Assembly: GCF_003846185.1 (NCBI RefSeq)
Contig: NZ_ML123034.1
Location: 3,199,412 to 3,237,124 of the forward strand
From: Streptomyces sp. ADI96-02
GTDB taxonomy: Bacteria; Actinomycetota; Actinomycetes; Streptomycetales; Streptomycetaceae
Length of the DNA stretch: 37,713 bases
Direction of reading: 5' to 3'
The notes under the pieces are model-generated. The model saw nothing but the letters and a program-made list of their open reading frames with translations. It searched no databases and was not told the DNA's origin. Below, piece by piece: positions 22,337-29,718 of this stretch (position 1 is the first letter of the stretch; each line of letters opens with the position of its first letter). The translations under genes and the position numbers were made by a program.

Positions 22337-24008
22337 ACCCTTCCGTCCACGGCGTCGCCGGGGCCCATGGCAGATCGAGAATCTCCACCTCGGTGCCGGA
22401 CCGTACCCCGCCCGGCGGTACGACGGCCAGTCCGTCCGCCGAGGCGATACCGCGCAGCATGGCCGGACCGTTGTAACGCAGCGGCGCGACGTGGTCCCGG
22501 CCGCCCACCCGGCCCGCACGGTGGACGACCGGAACGAGACGGGTGTCGTGCGGGTGGCCGTGCACCTCGGCGTGGACGAGAGCCCGGTACGCGTCCTGCG
22601 GCGGGCGGCCCGCGATGCCCGCGAGCAGCGGTTCGGCGAGCGTCAGCAGCCCCGCCACGGCGGCCAGCGGGTTCCCGGGCAGCCCGACCAGACAGGGCCC
22701 GCCCGGGGAGAGCCGGGCCAGCAGCATGGGGTGCCCGGGGCGGACGGCCACCCCGTCCACCAGCAGCTCGGCTCCGAGGTCTTCGAGGACCCGGTGCACA
22801 TGGTCGACCGGACCGGAGGCGGTGCCCCCGGTGGTGACGATCAGGTCGGCGTCGGACCCGACGACGGCTGCGCGCAGCGCCCCCGCGTCGTCCCCGAGCC
22901 GACGCGGGCCGGAGACCTCGGCGCCCAGCGCCCGCAGCCAGGGGGCCAGCATGGGGCCGAGAGCGTCACGGATCAGTCCGTCGCGCGGCAGGCCCGCGGC
23001 AAGCAGTTCATCGCCGAGGACCAGGATGTCGACGCGCGGCCGGGGGACGGCGGGCAGGGCGTCGTAACCGGCTGCCGCGGCCAGACCCAGTACCGCCGGC
23101 GTCACCACCGTCCCAGCAGGCAGGAGCGGGTCGCCGGAGCGGCACTCCTGGCCGCGGGGGCGGATGTCCTGACCTGTGGCGACGGGCCGCCGGGCGTGCA
23201 CCAATCCCTTGGCCTCGTCCGCGTGGGCGTGCTCGGTGCGGACGACAGCCGTCGTCTCGGCCGGGACACGGGCGCCGGTGGCGATCCGTACGGCGGTGCC
23301 GTCGGGCAACCGGGCGGGGGCGTCGCGCCCGGCGAGCAGCCCGGCCCCGCCCTCGAACGCCCAGGGCCCCGGTCCGGCGACCGCCCAGCCGTCCATGGCC
23401 GAGGTGTCGAAGGGCGGCAGGTCGGTGAGCGCGTCGAGCGTCTCGGCGAGCACGTGTCCCAGAGCCCGGTCGAGCGGCAGCCGGATCGCGGCGGGCGGAC
23501 CGCTCCGACCGACATGTGCGGCGACGGTCCGCGCCCGCTCCCAGGAGACGGACGGCGATACGGGAGGAGCCGGCTCGGGGGCCCGGTCCGAGGAATCGGA
23601 GGCCCCAGAGGCTCGGGAGGCCCCAGAGGCTCGGGAGGCCCCGGAGGCACGATCCGAGGCCCCGGAGACCCGGTCCGAGGGCTCGAAGGCCAGGTCGTCC
23701 GAAGGCCCGGAGGCCCGGTCCGGTGCCGAGGCCGCGGGCGACGGGGTGCCCGGCGGAACGTCTGTCCAGGTGTCCGGCGCGCCCTCGGGGAGGTGTTCAG
23801 GCGAGCTGCCCGACGCACCGCGCGGCGGCTCGGAGTGCGGTGAGGAACAGTGGGCGGCGTCCGGCGGCGTCCGCTCGTCCGGTGCGCCCCGGCCAGAACT
23901 CGGGCCGAAGGTCCGACCGCCGACCAGGGCGAGGGCCTGCTGGACGGCCCGCTCCTCCTCCGCCGCGCGGGCGAGGGCATGGGCATCGTCGGGGCGGCGG
24001 CCGGTCAT
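22326..24008 (-). CDS. moeA: Molybdopterin molybdotransferase MoeA with N-terminal low-complexity insertion
   Basis: A 560-residue enzyme of molybdenum cofactor synthesis that inserts molybdate into adenylated molybdopterin. The MoeA body starts near residue 155 (SWERARTVAAHVG) and has PFDTSAMDGWAV, GARVPAETTAVVRTEHA, IVTTGGTASGPVDHV, GLPGNPLAAV and a C-terminal domain IV. The family is about 400 residues long; the excess is residues about 35-150, a Ser/Pro/Gly/Ala/Asp-rich segment partly made of a DNA minisatellite (RASGAS units). Residues 8-30 before it resemble the usual short N-terminus of streptomycete MoeA, so the segment looks inserted rather than a new start. It overlaps the mobA-like gene by ATGA and is followed by the channel gene. 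Confidence 0.93.
   Translation of the reverse strand: MTGRRPDDAHALARAAEEERAVQQALALVGGRTFGPSSGRGAPDERTPPDAAHCSSPHSEPPRGASGSSPEHLPEGAPDTWTDVPPGTPSPAASAPDRASGPSDDLAFEPSDRVSGASDRASGASRASGASRASGASDSSDRAPEPAPPVSPSVSWERARTVAAHVGRSGPPAAIRLPLDRALGHVLAETLDALTDLPPFDTSAMDGWAVAGPGPWAFEGGAGLLAGRDAPARLPDGTAVRIATGARVPAETTAVVRTEHAHADEAKGLVHARRPVATGQDIRPRGQECRSGDPLLPAGTVVTPAVLGLAAAAGYDALPAVPRPRVDILVLGDELLAAGLPRDGLIRDALGPMLAPWLRALGAEVSGPRRLGDDAGALRAAVVGSDADLIVTTGGTASGPVDHVHRVLEDLGAELLVDGVAVRPGHPMLLARLSPGGPCLVGLPGNPLAAVAGLLTLAEPLLAGIAGRPPQDAYRALVHAEVHGHPHDTRLVPVVHRAGRVGGRDHVAPLRYNGPAMLRGIASADGLAVVPPGGVRSGTEVEILDLPWAPATPWTEGCFT
23599..23652. repeat. 18-bp in-frame minisatellite inside moeA
   Basis: GAGGCCCCAGAGGCTCGG is present twice in perfect tandem (23599-23616, 23617-23634), followed by a partial third copy and related degenerate units to about 23730. 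On the minus strand it encodes RASGAS hexapeptides. Eighteen bases is a whole number of codons, so copy number can vary without a frameshift. Confidence 0.85.
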
Positions 24009-24937
24009 GGCGTCCCGCCCCCGTCGCCGCCACCCCCGCTACCCGGCGCGGTGCCCGTCCCCGCCGCCTTCCCGGTCTCCGCAGGCGTAGAGCCCGCCTC
24101 CTCCTCCCAGCGCAGGGCGAGGGCGGCGGCCTTGCCGGCGGCATCGGCCACCGCGGCGGCGACCTCCGGTCCGTCTCCGGCACTCGCCCGGCCGGCGGCG
24201 AACCCGACCAGGAACGTCGTGAGCGGAGCGGCGGGCCTGGCGACTCCGTGCGCGGCGTCACGGGCGAGGTCGAGCAGGACGTCGGTGTCGACGTCGAGTT
24301 CGACTCCCAGTTCGTTCTTGACCGAGGTGATCCATTCGTCCAGCACGGCCCCATGCTCCCTGATCCGCGCTCTGGCTGCGGCGATGTCGTCCCAAGTGTC
24401 GCAGTCGAACGCGGCGAGCGGACCGGCGTCTACCCGCGCGAGATCCAGCTCCACGGTCAGCAGGCGGAGCGGCAGACCCGCGAGGCTTCCGTGCTCGGTC
24501 GCGAGGAGGGCCAGCTCACGGCGGAGCGGCTCGGCACGATAGACGGCGACGAGCGGCTGGTCGCGCCCTGCGGGGTCGGTGCACAGAGCGCCCTCCCGCC
24601 CGTCCTCGTCGGCGGCGGCCAGCAACGCGTCCACCGTCTCCCGGCTCAGGAACGGCAGGTCGGCGGAGAGGACGAGAACGCGCTCGGCAGCCGTCAGCCC
24701 CACCCCCGCACCGAGCGCCGCCAACGGCCCTCCGCCCTCGGGCTCTTCCCGGGTCCAGGCCACCGGGCGGGCGGTGGCCCGCCGCCCGCCCACCACCACG
24801 GTGGCACCCGCATCGGCGCAGGCCGCGAGGACGCGGTCCAGCAGCGCTCGGCCGCCGACCCGTACCCCGGGCTTGTCGGCACCGCCGAGGCGCTTCGCGG
24901 CTCCGCCTGCAAGAACGATCACGTCGTACGCGGTCAT
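24005..24937 (-). CDS. MobA-like NTP transferase fused to a DUF6457 domain
   Basis: A 310-residue protein. The first 190 residues are a MobA-type nucleotidyltransferase: signature LAGGAAKRLGGADKP (about 9-23), GPLAALGAGV, VLSADLPFLS, QPLVAVYR and the final FDCDTWDDIAAARA. Residues about 200-275 form a separate helical domain (LDEWITSVKNELGVELDVDT, then LLDLARDAAHGVARPAAPLT) that I recognise as DUF6457, found as a stand-alone small protein in other actinobacteria. The tail is Gly/Asp-rich. A MobA enzyme attaches GMP to the molybdenum cofactor, and the overlapping moeA supports a cofactor role. Start ATG 24937; it is the first gene of mobA-moeA-channel. Confidence 0.9.
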   Translation of the reverse strand: MTAYDVIVLAGGAAKRLGGADKPGVRVGGRALLDRVLAACADAGATVVVGGRRATARPVAWTREEPEGGGPLAALGAGVGLTAAERVLVLSADLPFLSRETVDALLAAADEDGREGALCTDPAGRDQPLVAVYRAEPLRRELALLATEHGSLAGLPLRLLTVELDLARVDAGPLAAFDCDTWDDIAAARARIREHGAVLDEWITSVKNELGVELDVDTDVLLDLARDAAHGVARPAAPLTTFLVGFAAGRASAGDGPEVAAAVADAAGKAAALALRWEEEAGSTPAETGKAAGTGTAPGSGGGGDGGGTP

Positions 24938-24997
24938 GCGTCGAGTATGGTCGCCGCCCTCCTCGGACGAACCCTCAGGGTGAGCGGCCCGGTCGAC

Positions 24998-25040
24998 CCG
25001 CCCCTCCCCCTCCCGCACGCCGACGGAGGGGGAAGGGCGG
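24998..25040 (-). terminator. Hairpin terminator of the second BCDH operon
   Basis: CCGCCCCTCCCCCTCC (24998-25013) pairs with GGAGGGGGAAGGGCGG (25025-25040) with one mismatch or wobble over 16 positions and an 11-base loop. It lies downstream of bkdC2 in its direction of transcription and upstream of the mobA-like gene. Confidence 0.75.
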
Positions 25041-25105
25041 CCCCGGGCCCCGGCCCGGCGACCGCCACGACGGGCCTCCGTGCGGGGGACCGGCCCCGCC
25101 CGCCG

Positions 25106-26686
25106 CTACAGGGTGCGCAGCAGTACCGCCGGCTGCTCCACGCAGTCGGCCACGTACCGGAGGAATCCACCCGCCGTTCCGCCGTCGCACACCCGGTGGT
25201 CGAAGGTGAGCGACAACTGCACGACCTGGCGCACGGCCAGCTCACCCCGGTGCACCCAGGGCTTGGGCATGATCCGGCCGACGCCGAGCATCGCGGCCTC
25301 GGGGTGGTTGATGATCGGCGTCGATCCGTCGACCCCGAACACCCCGTAGTTGTTGAGCGTGAACGTGCCTCCGGTCAGTTGGGCCGGAGTCAGCGTCCCG
25401 GTCCGCGCCGCCTCGGTCAGCCGGGCGATCTCTGCGCCGATCGACTCCACGTTGCGGGTGTGCGCGTCCCGCACGACCGGAACGACGAGCCCGCGCTCCG
25501 TCTGCGCCGCGAACCCGAGATGGACCGACGGCAAGCGCACGATCTCCCGCGCGGCCATGTCGACCGTGGCGTTGAGCTCCGGGAACCGGGCCAGCGCCGC
25601 CGTACAGATCCTCGCCAGCAGCGCCAGCACCGAGACCTTGGGTCCGGCCGACGGACCGGCCGCCGCGTTCATCGCGGCTCGCGCGGCCATCAGCTCGGTG
25701 GCGTCGGCGTCCACCCAGCAGGTGGCGTCCGGGATCTCCGTACGGCTTCGCGACAGCTTGTCGGCCACCGCTCCCCGCACCCCCCGGAGAGGAATCCGCT
25801 CGGCCGCCGCAGCGGCCACACCACCGGCGGAAGCCGCAGACGTGGAGATAGAGGCAGAGGCAGAGGTAGAGGTAGAGGTGGACGCAGGCGCGGGCGCGGG
25901 CGCGGAATCCTCGGCCGCCGGTCCCGCCTGCGACTCCCGGATCGCCGCGTCCACGTCGGCCCGGAGGATCAGCCCGCCGGGGCCCGAACCCGTCAGCCGC
26001 CGCAGATCGATGTCGTTCTGCCGGGCCAGTCGGCGCACCAGCGGAGAGACCACGGCCACAGGGCCCCGCCGCCCGTCGTCCTTCTCGTTCACCGGTCCGT
26101 TCACCGGTCCGTTCACGGGTTCGTTCGCCGGTTCGGCCGCCACCACTGGCGGAAGAGGTGCCGCCGGCACCGGAACGGCACCCGCGCCGGGCACGGTTCC
26201 GTTGACGCTCCCTGTCGCGAGGGACAACCGCTCCGGCCGGATCCGCCGCCGCCGCGCCGCCGGCGCACCGGTCCCGTATCCCACGAGCACGTTCCCGGAG
26301 CCGCCGGGCTCCGCCGCGACCGGCTCAGCGGCAGCCGTCCCGGACGCCTCGGCCCCGCGGGTCGCCGTACGGCCGCCCGCTCCGTTCGACGCCGAGGAAT
26401 CCGGTACGCCGGCGGGGCCGGAGGCGTCCACCGTCTCCGGCGCACCGACCGCCACCGTCAGCAGCGGTGCGCCGACCGGAAGCTCCGCGCCCTCCTCACC
26501 GAACCGCGCGGTCACCACACCGCCGTAGGGGCACGGCACCTCCACCATCGCCTTGGCCGTCTCGACCTCGACGACCGGCTGGTCGATGGCGACGACATCG
26601 CCGACCTCCACCAGCCAGCGCACGATCTCCGCCTCGGTCAGGCCCTCACCGAGGTCCGGCAGCTTGAATTCGAGCACCTGGGGCAT
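25106..26686 (-). CDS. bkdC2: Branched-chain 2-oxoacid dehydrogenase E2, cluster 2
   Basis: A 526-residue dihydrolipoyl acyltransferase. The lipoyl domain (1-80) carries K45 in VEVETAKAMVEV. A subunit-binding domain (VVSPLVRRLARQNDIDLRRL) and a catalytic domain with HxxxDG in FDHRVCDGG follow. Two unusually long linkers, around 85-215 and 265-310, are low complexity: one contains a 12-bp repeat encoding VNGP/NEP units, the other a Ser-Thr-Ala run from a 6-bp repeat. It is therefore longer than the cluster 1 E2 (492 residues). Start ATG 26686 overlaps the bkdB2 stop by one base (TGATG). Last gene of its operon; a hairpin follows. Confidence 0.93.
   Translation of the reverse strand: MPQVLEFKLPDLGEGLTEAEIVRWLVEVGDVVAIDQPVVEVETAKAMVEVPCPYGGVVTARFGEEGAELPVGAPLLTVAVGAPETVDASGPAGVPDSSASNGAGGRTATRGAEASGTAAAEPVAAEPGGSGNVLVGYGTGAPAARRRRIRPERLSLATGSVNGTVPGAGAVPVPAAPLPPVVAAEPANEPVNGPVNGPVNEKDDGRRGPVAVVSPLVRRLARQNDIDLRRLTGSGPGGLILRADVDAAIRESQAGPAAEDSAPAPAPASTSTSTSASASISTSAASAGGVAAAAAERIPLRGVRGAVADKLSRSRTEIPDATCWVDADATELMAARAAMNAAAGPSAGPKVSVLALLARICTAALARFPELNATVDMAAREIVRLPSVHLGFAAQTERGLVVPVVRDAHTRNVESIGAEIARLTEAARTGTLTPAQLTGGTFTLNNYGVFGVDGSTPIINHPEAAMLGVGRIMPKPWVHRGELAVRQVVQLSLTFDHRVCDGGTAGGFLRYVADCVEQPAVLLRTL
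26087..26134. repeat. 12-bp in-frame tandem repeat inside bkdC2
   Basis: GTTCACCGGTCC occurs at 26087 and 26099 in perfect tandem, followed by two diverged copies, GTTCACGGGTTC and GTTCGCCGGTTC. On the minus strand this encodes alternating Asn-Gly/Glu-Pro-Val/Ala in the flexible linker after the lipoyl domain. A second simple tract of GAGGYA hexamers lies at about 25848-25880 and encodes Ser/Thr/Ala. Confidence 0.85.
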
Positions 26687-27717
26687 CAGCTGTCCGCCTC
26701 CCACTGCAACCGGGCCACCGCGTCGAGCACCCGGTCCACTCCCGGCAGATGGTGCCGCTCCAGCATCGGCGGCGGGTAGGGGATGTCGAATCCGGCCACC
26801 CGCAGCACCGGCGCCTCCAGGTGGTGGAAGCACCGCTCGGTGATCCGCGCCGCGATCTCGCCCCCCGGCCCTCCGAAACCGGGGGACTCGTGGACCACGA
26901 CCGCGCGCCCGGTGCGGCGCACCGAGGCGGCCACCGTCTCGTCGTCGAACGGCACCAGCGAGCGCAGGTCGACGACTTCGAGGTCCCAGCCCTCCGCGAC
27001 CGCCGCTTCGGCGGCCTCCAGGCAGACCGGCAGGGAGGGCCCGTACGTGATGAGCGTGGCGCTGCGGCCGGAGCGGCGCACCACGGCCCGGCCGATCGGC
27101 TCGACGGCGGCGGGCGTCTCCGGCGACCAGTCGGCCTTGGACCAGTAGAGCCGCTTCGGCTCCAGGAAGACCACCGGGTCGTCCGAGGCGATCGAGGCCC
27201 GGAGCAGTCCGTAGGCGTCGTCGACCGTGGCGGGGGTGACGACGTGCAGGCCGGGCGTGGCCATGTAGTAGGCCTCGGAGGAGTCGCTGTGGTGCTCGAC
27301 CCCGCCGATTCCGCCGCCGTAGGGCACTCGCACGGTGATGGGGAGCGGCATCGCCCCGCCGGTGCGGTTGCGCATCTTGGCGACATGGCTCATCAGCTGT
27401 TCGAACGCCGGGTAGGCGAAGGCGTCGAACTGCATCTCCACCACGGGCCGCAGCCCGTACATCGCCATGCCGACGGCCGCTCCGAGGATGCCCGCCTCGG
27501 CCAGCGGCGTGTCGGTGCACCGGTCGTCGCCGAACTCCTTCGCCAGCCCGTCGGTGATCCGGAAGACCCCGCCGAGCGTGCCCACGTCCTCACCCAGCAC
27601 GTGCACGGTGGGGTCCTCGGCCATCGAGTCGCGCAGCGCGCGCCCGAGGGCCTGCGCCATCGTGGCCGGTTTCGCCTTCGCCGTACGTCCGCCGGCCGTG
27701 GCTGCCGCGGTGGTCAT
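26686..27717 (-). CDS. bkdB2: Branched-chain 2-oxoacid dehydrogenase E1 beta subunit, cluster 2
   Basis: A 343-residue E1 beta subunit. VHVLGEDVGTLGGVFRITDG, DTPLAEAGILGAAVGMAMYG, RVPYGGGIGGVEHHSDSSEA and ERCFHHLEAPVLRVAGFDIP match the cluster 1 beta subunit segment for segment. An N-terminal extension of about 18 Ala/Thr/Lys-rich residues distinguishes it. ATG 27717 overlaps the bkdA2 stop (ATGA), so the pair is coupled. The two beta subunits are clear paralogues but too different at the DNA level to be a recent duplication. Confidence 0.94.
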   Translation of the reverse strand: MTTAAATAGGRTAKAKPATMAQALGRALRDSMAEDPTVHVLGEDVGTLGGVFRITDGLAKEFGDDRCTDTPLAEAGILGAAVGMAMYGLRPVVEMQFDAFAYPAFEQLMSHVAKMRNRTGGAMPLPITVRVPYGGGIGGVEHHSDSSEAYYMATPGLHVVTPATVDDAYGLLRASIASDDPVVFLEPKRLYWSKADWSPETPAAVEPIGRAVVRRSGRSATLITYGPSLPVCLEAAEAAVAEGWDLEVVDLRSLVPFDDETVAASVRRTGRAVVVHESPGFGGPGGEIAARITERCFHHLEAPVLRVAGFDIPYPPPMLERHHLPGVDRVLDAVARLQWEADS

Positions 27718-28868
27718 CGGCCCCCCTCCTGGTCGTGGTGGTCCTGCTCGGCCTCCAGCTCGGCGCGCAGCCGGTCGGCCTGCTCCCGAAGCTGCTCGGT
27801 CTGCTCGGCGTAGACATGGCTGAACAGGTCCATCGGGTTCAGCACGGGATCGGCGTTCATCCGGTCGCGCAGAGCCGCGGCCATGCGCTCGGCGGCCTCC
27901 CGGACCTCCTCCAGGGCCGCGTCGTCGAGCAGTCCGCGTCCGGTCAGCTCGCGCTCCAGCAGTTGGACCGGATCGTGGGCCCGCCAGGCCTCGACCTCGC
28001 TGTCGACCCGGTAGCGGGTGGCGTCGTCGGCGTTGGTGTGGGCGTCCATGCGGTAGGTGACGGCCTCGACCAGGGTCGGGCCCTCGCCGCGCCGGGCCCG
28101 GGCCACCGCCTGGGCAAGCACCTGGTGCACCGCCGCCGCGTCGTTGCCGTCGACCAGGCGGCCCGGCATTCCGTATCCGACGGCCTTGTGGGCGAGGGAG
28201 GGAGCAGCGGTCTGCTTGGCCAGCGGCACGGAGATGGCGAAGCCGTTGTTCTGCACGAGGAAGACGACCGGGGCCTTCCAGACCGCCGCGAAGTTCAACG
28301 CCTCGTGGAAGTCGCCCTCGCTGGTGCCGCCGTCACCGACCATGGCGAGCGCGACGACGTCGTCGCCCTTGAGCCGGGCGGCGTGCGCCAGGCCCACCGC
28401 GTGCGGCAGCTGCGTGGCGAGTGGGGTGCAGAGCGGGGCGATGCGGTGCTCACGCGGGTCGTAGCCGGTGTGCCGGTCGCCGCGGAGCAGGGTCAGCGCC
28501 TCGACCGGGTCGAGGCCGCGCGCCACGGCCGCCAGCGTGTCCCGGTAGCTGGGGAAGAGCCAGTCGCGCTCCTCCAGCACCAGGGCGGCGGCGATCTCGC
28601 ACGCCTCCTGGCCGGTGCTCGACGGGTACACCGCCAGACGGCCCTGCTTGGTCAGCGCGGTGGCCTGGGTGTTGTACCGGCGCCCGCGGACCAGCTCGGC
28701 GTGGAGCCGGATCAGCAGCTCGGGCTCCACGTCGGCGATCGCGTCCGTACCGAGGACCCGGTACGGCTCCGGGTCCGGGAGCAGCGGCGCGGGATCGGTG
28801 ATCGGCTTCCAGGCCGGGGGCGGCGTGGGCCGGTAAGCAGCCGCGCCGGGCAGCTCTTGGACCGTCAT
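27714..28868 (-). CDS. bkdA2: Branched-chain 2-oxoacid dehydrogenase E1 alpha subunit, cluster 2
   Basis: A 384-residue E1 alpha subunit. The thiamine diphosphate motif is GDGGTSEGDFHEALNFAAVW leading to QNNGFAIS; the loop region reads YRMDAHTNADDATRYR; substrate-pocket regions include YPSSTGQEACEIA and FPSYRDTLAAVARG. Start ATG 28868 has an excellent AGGAGG six to seven bases upstream; the GTG at 28877 lies inside that site. First gene of bkdA2-bkdB2-bkdC2 and divergent from bkdR. The 211-base gap holds a PaaR-like box and TTGTCCACA elements, suggesting control beyond BkdR alone. Confidence 0.94.
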   Translation of the reverse strand: MTVQELPGAAAYRPTPPPAWKPITDPAPLLPDPEPYRVLGTDAIADVEPELLIRLHAELVRGRRYNTQATALTKQGRLAVYPSSTGQEACEIAAALVLEERDWLFPSYRDTLAAVARGLDPVEALTLLRGDRHTGYDPREHRIAPLCTPLATQLPHAVGLAHAARLKGDDVVALAMVGDGGTSEGDFHEALNFAAVWKAPVVFLVQNNGFAISVPLAKQTAAPSLAHKAVGYGMPGRLVDGNDAAAVHQVLAQAVARARRGEGPTLVEAVTYRMDAHTNADDATRYRVDSEVEAWRAHDPVQLLERELTGRGLLDDAALEEVREAAERMAAALRDRMNADPVLNPMDLFSHVYAEQTEQLREQADRLRAELEAEQDHHDQEGGR

Positions 28869-28964
28869 GAGAGGCACCTCCTGGCATCGAGGGAGATCGA
28901 GGGGTGTCGAAATGTGTCGAGATGTCGAGGCGTGGGCGAGGCACGGGTGTGGTGTGTCTCACCT

Positions 28965-28978
28965 ACCGATTGTTCGGT
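28965..28978. promoter_or_regulatory. PaaR-like box upstream of bkdA2
   Basis: ACCGATTGTTCGGT differs at one base from the exact 14-mer found upstream of paaN and paaA (positions 30397 and 35375). It lies 96 bases upstream of the bkdA2 start. The single change (C to T at position 7) breaks the central symmetry but keeps both ACCGA/TCGGT arms. Confidence 0.55.
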
Positions 28979-29012
28979 CGCGAGCGCATTTTGGCTACAG
29001 GCGACGCCAGCC

Positions 29013-29034
29013 TGTGGACAAACGGTTCTCCACA
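29013..29034. promoter_or_regulatory. Inverted TTGTCCACA (DnaA-box-like) elements between bkdA2 and bkdR
   Basis: TGTGGACAA at 29013-29021 is a perfect TTGTCCACA on the minus strand, pointing toward bkdA2. TTCTCCACA at 29026-29034 is a one-mismatch copy on the plus strand, pointing toward bkdR. Together they form the inverted repeat CTGTGGA-N10-TCCACAG. The sequence fits the streptomycete DnaA-box consensus, but the two sit in a divergent promoter and could bind another protein. Confidence 0.5.
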
Positions 29035-29079
29035 GCCTGGGATAGAGCCAGGTCGTCCACGACAGGGAGGCGCGGGCCG

Positions 29080-29601
29080 ATGGCAGCTGAACAAATGGCC
29101 GACAGGAGCGAGGATCCCGGCCAGGTTCCGCCCGCGCGACCGCTGGACGCCGTCGACCGCGACATCCTGCGCATCCTCCGGACGGACGGCCGCGCGTCGA
29201 TACGGTCGGTGGCCGAGCGCGTCCACGTCTCGCGCGCCAACGCCTACGCCCGCATCAACCGCCTGGTCGAGGACGGTGTGATCCGCGGCTTCGGGGCCCG
29301 TATCGATCACGAGCGGGCAGGTCAGGGCGCGTCCGCCTACATCACGCTCAAGATCGTCCAGAATTCCTGGCGCACCGTGCGCGAGCAGCTCCAGGCGTTG
29401 CCGGGCGCGACGCACATCGCGCTGGTCAGCGGCGATTTCGACGTCCTGCTCCTGGTGCACACACCGGACAACCGGGCGCTGCGCGAGCTGGTCCTCACCC
29501 GGATCCAGGCCATCCCCGAGGTGCTCTCCACCCGCACCCTGCTGGTGTTCGAGGAGACGGACCTCGGAACGCTCACGGAACGGCCGGCGGAACTGAACTG
29601 A
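29080..29601 (+). CDS. bkdR: Lrp/AsnC-family transcriptional regulator BkdR
   Basis: A 173-residue regulator. The AsnC-type helix-turn-helix is at about 22-70 (LDAVDRDILRILRTDGRASI, then VHVSRANAYARINRLVEDGV), followed by an RAM ligand-binding domain (GASAYITLKI, THIALVSGDFDVLLLVHTPD, then TRTLLVFEETDL). Lrp proteins beside bkd operons sense branched-chain amino acids or oxoacids and control the adjacent genes, so BkdR is the natural name; autoregulation is likely. Start ATG 29080 is about nine bases after GGGAGG; ATG 29095 is in frame. It is divergent from bkdA2. A palindromic hairpin at 29694 lies beyond its end. Confidence 0.92.
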   Translation: MAAEQMADRSEDPGQVPPARPLDAVDRDILRILRTDGRASIRSVAERVHVSRANAYARINRLVEDGVIRGFGARIDHERAGQGASAYITLKIVQNSWRTVREQLQALPGATHIALVSGDFDVLLLVHTPDNRALRELVLTRIQAIPEVLSTRTLLVFEETDLGTLTERPAELN

Positions 29602-29693
29602 ACAGCGCCGACCCGAGCCGGGCCGCGCGGCAGACCGGAGACGGCCCGCGCGCCGACCTGAGCCGAGCCGCGTCGGACGCCGGGGCTCCCCGT

Positions 29694-29712
29694 GGCCCGG
29701 GAATCCCGGGCC
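29694..29712. terminator. Palindromic hairpin between bkdR and the TetR gene
   Basis: GGCCCGGGA and TCCCGGGCC form a 9-bp inverted repeat around a single base. Located in the 117-base gap between the two convergent genes; a tight loop makes a cruciform or dimer form likely, and the terminator role is tentative. The same gap carries an imperfect 23-bp direct repeat starting GCGCCGACC at about 29605 and 29649. Confidence 0.5.
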
Positions 29713-29718
29713 GGCGCC

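Noticed and set aside
23516..26779. Plus-strand frame of over 1000 codons across moeA, mobA-like and bkdC2
   Set aside because: Crosses three well-defined minus-strand genes and the bkdC2 terminator; composition is that of a shadow.
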